5,228 nt of DNA from Paludibacter sp. (GTDB lineage: Bacteria > Bacteroidota > Bacteroidia > Bacteroidales > Paludibacteraceae). The notes beneath the pieces are model-generated. The model did not search any database. It was not told the origin of the DNA and saw nothing but the letters and a program-made list of their open reading frames with translations. The stretch covers positions 1-5,228 of the forward strand of contig JANJXE010000331.1 in NCBI GenBank assembly GCA_024709185.1, given 5' to 3'. A program made the translations under genes and the position numbers. Shown here piece by piece: positions 1 through 5,228 of this stretch (position 1 is the first letter of the stretch; the number at the start of each line of letters is the position of its first letter).

Positions 1-10
1 ATTTAACTTC

Positions 11-43
11 AAAAGGATGATGAATAAATGGAAATCATCTTTT
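11..43. terminator. Possible bidirectional terminator hairpin
   Basis: AAAAGGATGAT (11-21) can pair with ATCATCTTTT (34-43) with one bulged G and a 12-base loop. This gives a GATGAT/ATCATC core flanked by A and T runs on both strands. That shape fits a weak bidirectional intrinsic terminator, perhaps for a gene ending left of the window. The GC content is low and there is no gene end in view on the plus strand, so support is limited. Confidence 0.3.
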
Positions 44-64
44 GGGCTCGAATTTAAAATACAA

Positions 65-106
65 ATTGTTGACTTGATAAAAGCTATGTTTTACCAAATC
101 AACAAT
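65..106. repeat. 42-base near-palindrome (long AT-rich hairpin)
   Basis: The left arm ATTGTTGA (65-72) pairs perfectly with TCAACAAT (99-106). Inside it, TTG (74-76) pairs with CAA (95-97) and TAAAA (78-82) pairs with TTTTA (89-93), separated by single mismatches at 73/98 and 77/94, with the loop GCTATG at 83-88. In total 16 of 18 positions pair. Read on the minus strand, the hairpin is followed by TTTGTATTTT, so it could act as an intrinsic terminator for minus-strand transcripts, although its stem is poor in GC. It could equally be an operator or part of an element end. Confidence 0.7.
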
Positions 107-162
107 AATATAATACGAAAATGGGCTTTTTAAGGCTCGACCAAATAAAGTCGATTAACTCT

Positions 163-353
163 TGGCGCACTTTGCCGGAATGACCTGAATCAATCCTGAT
201 TAACAAGTGGCTCACTTTATGCCGGAATGGCAGTTTTTAGACCAATCAATTTATCCGTAAAAAACATTAAATATCAACCTTAACAAGTGGCGCACATTGC
301 CGAAATCACTGGCTCAGTTTCATCCGGAATAAGTGGCTCAGTTTGCACCGAAT
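163..353 (+). repeat. Five degenerate copies of a ~20-base direct repeat
   Basis: Five copies of a unit with consensus GGCKCASTTT, then 1-3 variable bases, then CCGGAAT lie in the same orientation. They start at TGG 163, 208, 288 and 334 and at TGG 310, and each runs about 19-23 bases (163-182, 208-230, 288-306, 310-330, 334-353). Copies at 163 and 288 have GGCGCAC and a one-base spacer; those at 208, 310 and 334 have GGCTCA and a three-base spacer. The copy at 334 has lost one G of CCGG. The copies at 208 and 288 also share the leading string TAACAAGTGG exactly. Spacing is irregular for the first three (45 and 80 bases) and tight for the last three (22 and 24 bases). The repeats are seen directly in the sequence; their function is inferred. 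Confidence 0.88.
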
Positions 354-358
354 ATTCA
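163..358. mobile_element. Probable IS21-like insertion sequence end or remnant
   Basis: IS21-family elements are known to carry several copies of a short transposase-binding repeat inside each end. I recall strings of the type GTGGCTCAGTTTG-CCGGAAT in that role next to istA/istB genes in Bacteroidota. The five-copy array here fits that picture. The outer boundary is not certain: a terminal CA, which IS21 ends usually show, could be at 357-358, just past the last repeat. No transposase (IstA) or helper ATPase (IstB) coding sequence is in view, and no inverted copy of the repeats appears elsewhere in the window. This is therefore either one end of an element that continues left of base 1 or a solo remnant. 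A non-transposon repeat family is the alternative. Confidence 0.45.
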
Positions 359-372
359 GCCGATATTCTAGT

Positions 373-396
373 AAAAAAGTGCCCAGCACAAAAAAA
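373..396 (-). terminator. Weak candidate intrinsic terminator after the symporter
   Basis: On the minus strand a short GTGC-TGG-GCAC hairpin (389-379) is followed directly by six T residues (378-373) and preceded by seven T residues (396-390). It lies about 130 bases beyond the symporter stop, in the correct orientation to end the operon transcript. The stem has only four base pairs, below what a good intrinsic terminator normally has, so this is tentative. Confidence 0.25.
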
Positions 397-522
397 TCCA
401 CACCATTCGTACCTCATGTCGTACTACAGTAATAATTGCATCCCTATATGGGGAACAAAGTTCCTTGTTCTTTATATATTTAATAATTTATCTTAAGAAT
501 CTCCACTTTAGGGCTCGGGCTC

Positions 523-2373
523 TCAATCTTCCAACTTATCGTACCAGTTTTTCTTTAAAATCACTGTGCCAATTCCTACAAGCATCAATGCAAAAGCCAT
601 TGCCTCGAATTGTTTTACCACCAAATAAATAGGAGCTGCCACCAATGATGTTTGCCACACAATGCCTACAGATACGTTCAACATATCGCGACTAAAGGCC
701 GAATTTTTTCTGAATTCGGGATTTTCAGCCACCACCATTTCATTTATCGGTTTCCAAAAGCCCCACGGGCGTGTTTTGGCATAAAAATTCTTCAGCACTT
801 CGGTGTCTGTTGCGGGTGCCGAATAAGTTCCCCAAATACAACCAATGATCGAAAATACCAGAATAATGGGGAAATAATACAGCGGTAAGACGGTATTCAC
901 CACCGGCACATAAGGCAAAATAAGCGCAGGAATCAACCCGCCTATCATTCCCCAGGCAAAGCCTTTGCTGTTAAAGCGCCACCAGTGCCATTTCAGGATA
1001 TTGGCAGCGATATAACTGCCATACAAAGCTCCTGTAACCCATTGCAACACGCTGTTTACATTCTGCGCCAACACACCAAATAAAATACTGACAACCACTA
1101 CTACCAAACCCACTATTATATTAGCATTGTTCGATTGTTTGGCTGTTGCATCGGGTTTTATGTATTTTATATAAATGTCGTTTACAATATATGCCTGCGC
1201 CGCATTCAGCGTCCCGGCAAAGGTGGACATAAAAGCAGCCAGCAAACCGGCCAAAATCAATCCTACCAAACCAGCCGGAATCCACGGATGGGCAATAACA
1301 GCAGGCAGCACCAATTCAAAATCAACCATTCCGTTGATGGTAATCTGATCCCGAATCTGATCAAAAATGATTAATCCTATGACTGAAATACCTGCTATCA
1401 TCAGATAACGAACCGGTAATAAGACCACAGATACAAATCCGCTCATCAGGGATGCTTCACGTGGAGATTTTGTCGAGAGCACTTTCTGCATATCAAAGGT
1501 AGGAGCTGGACCAGCTAAACTACTTAAAATCCCTTTCATTAGCACCATCCCAAAGAAAAAAGAAAATACCTGATAACCATCTGATTGCACTTTTGAGTTG
1601 AATTCAGAAAATTTACCTGTCCAGTCGAGCTCCAGATGGGTTCCAAAGCCGGGTGAAAACCAACCTTCCGGTAACCACGAAGAAAACTCAACAATATCCA
1701 GATGCACCATAGCAATGATGGCGATAGCGATAGCAGCCAGTGTCATAATGGCATATTGTGCCACATCAGCCCATACAATACTCATCATTCCACCCATCAA
1801 AGCATAAAAAACTGCAAACAGGGTAAATATGATTCCCCAAACATGTGATACATAAGCATCAGGAAGAAAACTTAAAGAAGGAAATATCGCTTTTAAAGGC
1901 AGGAAAATCTCTACAAATTTACCCATTCCAATGAATCCGTAAGCCAACATGCTCAAACAAACCAAAATTGCAAAAACCACAATGATCCAGTGAGAGGTTA
2001 CTGCCCCTCGATCCTTACCAAAGCGAAATCCAATCCACTCAGCACCGGTTGTTACTTCAGAACGACGTAACCATGCCGAAAGATAGATCATCATAAAGAT
2101 TTGGTTAAATACTGGCCAGAGCCATGGAATATAGATGCTTTTCAGACCGTATATCACGGTAATGGCCACCAACCAGACTGTCCCAGAAATATCAAACATC
2201 CCAGATGCATTGGATAAACCAAGCATATACCAGGGAATGGTTTTCCCTCCAAGAAGATAGGATTCCAGGTTTTTAGACGCCCTGCGTTTGAGATAAAAAC
2301 CGATAAAAATCAACATTCCGAGGTAGACTCCGATAACAGTTAAATCGAGTGAAGTTAAAAAAGTATTGTCCAT
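523..2373 (-). CDS. Sodium:solute symporter (SSS/SLC5 family), probable sugar importer
   Basis: This is an inner-membrane secondary transporter that should couple Na+ influx to uptake of a sugar or related solute. The 616 residues carry roughly 14-16 hydrophobic segments, for example near 8-28, 50-75, 128-150, 180-200, 205-225, 310-337, 365-385, 417-437, 470-490, 498-517 and 570-607. Family hallmarks are an early YLLGGKTIPWYMLGLS (39-54) and AGLLAAFMSTFAGTLNAAQA followed by YIVNDIY (375-401). There, Ser383 and Thr384 sit where vSGLT-type carriers place the Ser pair of the Na2 sodium site. A soluble stretch with FYAKTRPWGFW (530-540) precedes the last two helices, as in many Bacteroidota members. 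It is somewhat longer than vSGLT (about 540 residues). The ATG lies 5 bases after the rhamnosidase stop, so translation may be coupled. Context makes L-rhamnose or a rhamnose-containing product the most likely cargo, but SSS proteins also carry other sugars, sialic acid and carboxylates, so the substrate is inference. Confidence 0.92.
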   Translation of the reverse strand: MDNTFLTSLDLTVIGVYLGMLIFIGFYLKRRASKNLESYLLGGKTIPWYMLGLSNASGMFDISGTVWLVAITVIYGLKSIYIPWLWPVFNQIFMMIYLSAWLRRSEVTTGAEWIGFRFGKDRGAVTSHWIIVVFAILVCLSMLAYGFIGMGKFVEIFLPLKAIFPSLSFLPDAYVSHVWGIIFTLFAVFYALMGGMMSIVWADVAQYAIMTLAAIAIAIIAMVHLDIVEFSSWLPEGWFSPGFGTHLELDWTGKFSEFNSKVQSDGYQVFSFFFGMVLMKGILSSLAGPAPTFDMQKVLSTKSPREASLMSGFVSVVLLPVRYLMIAGISVIGLIIFDQIRDQITINGMVDFELVLPAVIAHPWIPAGLVGLILAGLLAAFMSTFAGTLNAAQAYIVNDIYIKYIKPDATAKQSNNANIIVGLVVVVVSILFGVLAQNVNSVLQWVTGALYGSYIAANILKWHWWRFNSKGFAWGMIGGLIPALILPYVPVVNTVLPLYYFPIILVFSIIGCIWGTYSAPATDTEVLKNFYAKTRPWGFWKPINEMVVAENPEFRKNSAFSRDMLNVSVGIVWQTSLVAAPIYLVVKQFEAMAFALMLVGIGTVILKKNWYDKLED

Positions 2374-2378
2374 TGCAA

Positions 2379-5030
2379 TTAATTATTTTTCGATATTGTA
2401 AACTCTATTTTATGATTTCCTGCTCTTAAATTCAATGGTGAACTTATCTCTTTGTTAGTTGGTAAGTATAAGGTCGCAGTAGTGTTAACCGGAATGTGCA
2501 ATTCGTAAATTATTTTATCTGATTTACGTTTCCATTTACTGCTAATCCAGCCATAAGGAGAGCGATGTTTCATTTCAAAAAAATCCAGAGAGTCTATGAA
2601 ATGGGGTTTCAGTACAAAGTGTTTGAAACCGGGATACTGCTCGTCAGGAAATAACCCTCCAATCCCTTTATACATCCACGCACCAATTTCACCAAACATG
2701 ATGTGATTACGCGAAGCATCTTTGGTTACGTCCACTTTCCAATTCTCAAATAAGGTTGTAGCGCCATTTTTGATCCAATAGCCCCAGGAAGGATAGGTTT
2801 CCTGTGTAGCAACACGGTAAGCTGCCTCGGCATAACCATTTTCACTTAAAGCATTGAGCAATGCTTTAGTACCGAGCAAACCCACATCCAGATAAAAGTT
2901 ATTCTCTGCGACTTTATCGTACAAGTTCTTTGCAACCCTTGCTTTTAGCTCTTCCGGAACGACGCCCCAATACAAGGGGGTAGCCAGTTCAGTTTGCGTA
3001 CCGGAACAATAAATTCCAGTTGATCTATTCAAAAAATTTTCATTTATAGCTGATTTAATTTCACGGGCAAGCTGGGTATAATAGAGTGCATCTTTCTCCT
3101 TTCCTAAAAGCGAAGCGGCTTTCGACAAGATCAACACATCCGTATAATAATATAAAGAGCTTGTAAGTTTTATGTTGCTCTCTGACTTGACCGGAATCCA
3201 GTCGCCAAGTCCCCAATCGGTAATTTTTTCAGGACTGATTGATGTAATGTAATCGACATAGGATTTGATGTTATCATACATGCGACGGAGCAAACGATCA
3301 TCACCATAAAAACGATAAACTTCCCACGGAATAATGGCAACAGCACTGGTCCAGTCGACTCCGTTTGCCCAATCGTAGCCCCATACAGAAGTAGGGATAA
3401 TACAAGGCAACACACCGTTCGGACGCTGTTCGTCCTTGAAATCATTCATCCATTTTTCATAAATAGTTAATGCATCAAAGTTATACAGAGCCGTTTCGAT
3501 GGCAATATGAGCATCACCTGTCCAACCATTTTTCTCACGTTGCGGACAATCCGTAGGATAACCAAATAAATTAGCAAGGTAAGAACTGTTGGTAGCTTCC
3601 CAAATTTTATCCAAGGTTGGATTTGAGGATGATATAAAACCTATTTGAGGTACATCGCTGTGCAATTCGAGTGCACGGATATTTTCAGCAGTCAGTTCTA
3701 TCGGCTCTGAAGAACTTATACCCACATACTGAAAGCCTTTGTAATTAAACTTTGGAGAAAAGTGATCATCACGACCACTCAGGATGAAAATATCTGTTTG
3801 AAATGGGTCTGTTTCATCTGTCGGACGAAAATGATAGTCGATATTGGACATATCCGGCCAACCCTTTTCATCAAGTAACTCTGCATGTGCAATTCGTAAA
3901 ACAGTTCCCTTTTTACCTTTTAACTTCAAGTCAATGATTCCGGCAATATTCCGTGGAAAGGTAAAAACATAAGCACTATCATTGATTTTATGCATTTCAA
4001 CAGGTTTCAATACTGAAGTTACACGAATCGGGCGAAGTTGTTGCGAAACAACAGCAGGTGAAGGAGCTTGTGTCTCAACGGCATTGTTCCAATCACTATC
4101 GTCTAGTTTACTTGTATTCCAACCGGGAATTTCCAGGCAGGCATCGTAATGTTCGGCCGTATAGATACTATTGAAAACAACCGGACTTTCAATCCTTTTC
4201 CAGGAGGCATCTGTGGCAATAATCTCCGATGTTCCATCCACATAATTCAGCCTAATGTTGACGAGAAAAGCTGGTCGATTACGCCAGGCCGCCTTATCGA
4301 AAAACCAAACCGCAGTCGACTGGTGATTGTACCAACCGTTGCCCAACTCCACACCTACCACATTCTGTCCATTTTTAAGGAAAGAGCTTATATCAAAAGT
4401 GGAGTACAGATTGCGTTTATCAAATCGTGTATACATAGGGTTCAGCATTTCATCGCTTACCTTTTCGCCATTGATTGAAAGTTCATACAGTCCACCTGCT
4501 GTGATATAAGCACATGCTGTCTTTATCTTTTTCTTCAGCTTAAATTCTTTTCTAAAATAAGAAGCCGGTCGATGATTTACCGATTCACCATCTGAAATCC
4601 ATTTCCCATTCCAGTTTGAAACCTGCATCATCCCTGTTTCGAAATGAGCAACGGGTGAAACTGCAATCTGTTTCCCCGACTGACCGAACACCTGCACCTG
4701 CCAATAATATCTCGCAAATGGCTTTAGCATACCACTATCATAAGCCAATAACTGTCGATTATCTTGAAGAATTCCCGAGGTCCAAAACACTTTATCACCT
4801 TTTTTCAGTGTACTTTTGTTCGTATCCATTAATAATTGAAAACGAATGGCAGTAGTATCTTCCCATTTACCTTTAAGTTGCCAGGTAAATCGAGGAGCAG
4901 GCTCATCAATACCTATCGGACTTTCGAGATATTCACATTGCATACCAACCACCGAAAGCTGTTGATTTTTACAACTGGTAAAAATCAGCAACAGCAGCAT
5001 ATAATATGTAATGCGAAAAAAAAATTTCAT
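2379..5030 (-). CDS. Alpha-L-rhamnosidase, GH78 family, lipoprotein
   Basis: This enzyme hydrolyses terminal alpha-L-rhamnose from glycans or plant glycosides. The start fits because the first 20 residues form a lipoprotein signal: Lys2 and Arg6, a hydrophobic run, then FTSC with Cys20 as the lipidated residue. The acidic surface-export signal seen in some Bacteroidetes lipoproteins is absent after Cys20 (KNQQ), so periplasmic or outer-membrane attachment is uncertain. Approximate domains are: N-terminal Ig-like 24-134, Bac_rhamnosid_N beta-sandwich 155-330, a second beta-sandwich 340-450, the (alpha/alpha)6 catalytic barrel 460-795, and a C-terminal beta domain 797-876. The motif DCPQREKNGWTGD spans 494-506. 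Asp494, Glu499 (general acid) and Asp506 match the spacing I recall for Bacillus RhaB Asp567/Glu572/Asp579. The likely base region is FGEIGAW (779-785), with Glu781. Length and domain order are normal for the family. The stop lies 5 bases before the symporter start. GH78 is confident, while the exact glycan is unknown. Confidence 0.95.
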   Translation of the reverse strand: MKFFFRITYYMLLLLIFTSCKNQQLSVVGMQCEYLESPIGIDEPAPRFTWQLKGKWEDTTAIRFQLLMDTNKSTLKKGDKVFWTSGILQDNRQLLAYDSGMLKPFARYYWQVQVFGQSGKQIAVSPVAHFETGMMQVSNWNGKWISDGESVNHRPASYFRKEFKLKKKIKTACAYITAGGLYELSINGEKVSDEMLNPMYTRFDKRNLYSTFDISSFLKNGQNVVGVELGNGWYNHQSTAVWFFDKAAWRNRPAFLVNIRLNYVDGTSEIIATDASWKRIESPVVFNSIYTAEHYDACLEIPGWNTSKLDDSDWNNAVETQAPSPAVVSQQLRPIRVTSVLKPVEMHKINDSAYVFTFPRNIAGIIDLKLKGKKGTVLRIAHAELLDEKGWPDMSNIDYHFRPTDETDPFQTDIFILSGRDDHFSPKFNYKGFQYVGISSSEPIELTAENIRALELHSDVPQIGFISSSNPTLDKIWEATNSSYLANLFGYPTDCPQREKNGWTGDAHIAIETALYNFDALTIYEKWMNDFKDEQRPNGVLPCIIPTSVWGYDWANGVDWTSAVAIIPWEVYRFYGDDRLLRRMYDNIKSYVDYITSISPEKITDWGLGDWIPVKSESNIKLTSSLYYYTDVLILSKAASLLGKEKDALYYTQLAREIKSAINENFLNRSTGIYCSGTQTELATPLYWGVVPEELKARVAKNLYDKVAENNFYLDVGLLGTKALLNALSENGYAEAAYRVATQETYPSWGYWIKNGATTLFENWKVDVTKDASRNHIMFGEIGAWMYKGIGGLFPDEQYPGFKHFVLKPHFIDSLDFFEMKHRSPYGWISSKWKRKSDKIIYELHIPVNTTATLYLPTNKEISSPLNLRAGNHKIEFTISKNN

Positions 5031-5053
5031 GATTCTAATTTCTTCAAATATAA

Positions 5054-5228
5054 TTATTTTTTGTCAGTAACCACCACCGATTCCAATCCAAGGTAATTCG
5101 CGATTTTAACCAGCGTGGAAGCATGGTGACCAATACCCAGCGAGAAATGGTGCGTAGGACCTTCCTTCACCCAGTTGTTAAGGAAAGTACGAATATCCGG
5201 TTCGAATTTACCCCGGGTATTTGTGTTG
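5054..5228 (-). CDS. Sugar isomerase, L-arabinose/L-fucose isomerase-like, C-terminal fragment
   Basis: Only the last 57 codons and the TAA stop (5054-5056) are present; the gene runs off the right edge, and the window starts one base before a codon boundary. The readable tail contains FLNNWVKEGPTHHFSLGIG followed by HHASTLVKIANYLGLE. From memory, a Trp, a Gly-Pro-Thr-His-His stretch and a closing helix of this kind resemble the C-terminal domain of cytoplasmic aldose-ketose isomerases of the L-arabinose/L-fucose isomerase superfamily. This tail does not remind me of classical L-rhamnose isomerase (RhaA). Such enzymes convert an aldose to a ketose using a divalent metal. The metal and substrate residues would mostly lie upstream, outside the window, so the substrate cannot be assigned. 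It is the first visible gene of the minus-strand run and sits 23 bases before the rhamnosidase start, which suggests co-transcription. The family call is moderate, the specificity unknown. Confidence 0.6.
   Translation of the reverse strand, partial: NTNTRGKFEPDIRTFLNNWVKEGPTHHFSLGIGHHASTLVKIANYLGLESVVVTDKK

Larger units (their letters stand above)
1..522. other. Non-coding region downstream of the symporter
   Basis: No reading frame here looks like a real gene. The stretch holds hairpins at 11-43 and 65-106, a small dyad TCGAC/GTCGA at 137-141 and 150-154, the repeat array at 163-353, and a short hairpin at 379-389. A further overlapping inverted repeat lies at 452-470, where GGAAC-AAA-GTTCC and GAACAA-TTGTTC are alternative pairings. 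Bases 397-440 and 471-510 show nothing I can name. The region is richer in A and T than the coding part, as expected for a spacer in this kind of genome. Confidence 0.7.

Noticed and set aside
2..133. Plus-strand frame open from the left edge, 43 codons, ending at TAA 131-133
   Set aside because: It overlaps both large hairpins, is rich in Asn, Lys and Ile as expected of AT-rich spacer, and matches no family I recognise. A real gene tail is possible but not supported.
163..353. CRISPR array
   Set aside because: The repeats are degenerate, irregularly spaced (22-80 bases between starts) and leave almost no spacer in the tight part, so they do not have a CRISPR layout.
442..470. CCCTATATGGG and GGAAC-AAA-GTTCC inverted repeats as an operon terminator
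   Set aside because: On the minus strand these are followed by no T-run. The short stems are real, but terminator function is unsupported.
287..496. Plus-strand 69-residue open frame over the repeat array
   Set aside because: Its first half is made of the repeat units themselves (repeating Gly-Ser-Val type residues) and the rest has no recognisable features. It is best explained as an accidental frame in non-coding repeats.
3170..3445. Minus-strand 91-residue frame inside the rhamnosidase
   Set aside because: It lies wholly within the conserved catalytic domain of the GH78 gene in another frame, so it is a shadow.
4149..4509. Plus-strand open frames opposite the rhamnosidase N-terminal domains
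   Set aside because: They are antisense shadows of a well-supported coding sequence, with no recognisable domain.

Overview
The window looks like chromosomal DNA from a Bacteroidota bacterium. I would guess Bacteroidales or Marinilabiliales, but nothing in the sequence fixes the genus. The evidence is a lipoprotein-type GH78 alpha-L-rhamnosidase with a Bacteroidetes-style signal peptide, AT-rich spacers, no strong Shine-Dalgarno sequences, and a glycan-use gene order typical of that phylum.

All three real genes lie on the minus strand and read right to left. At the right edge (5228-5054) is the last 57 codons of a sugar isomerase, probably of the L-arabinose/L-fucose isomerase superfamily. 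After 23 bases comes a complete 883-residue GH78 alpha-L-rhamnosidase lipoprotein (5030-2379). After 5 more bases comes a complete 616-residue sodium:solute symporter (2373-523). The tight spacing and shared strand suggest one operon. The inferred job is to release terminal L-rhamnose outside the cytoplasm, import the sugar by Na+ symport, and isomerise it (or a partner sugar) in the cytoplasm.

Bases 1-522 hold no convincing gene. They contain two large dyad symmetries: an AT-rich hairpin at 11-43 and a 42-base near-palindrome at 65-106 with 16 of 18 positions paired. They also contain five degenerate copies of a roughly 20-base unit, GGCKCASTTT-N1-3-CCGGAAT, between 163 and 353. I read these as the multiple terminal repeats (transposase-binding sites) of an IS21-like insertion sequence end, although no transposase gene is in view. 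Small hairpins follow between 373 and 470. This looks like an operon's 3' end that has collected an insertion-sequence end or remnant.

I do not see a convincing undescribed system here. The points most worth a second look are the repeat array, the 65-106 palindrome, the non-RhaA isomerase beside a rhamnosidase, and the variant catalytic motifs of the GH78 enzyme.
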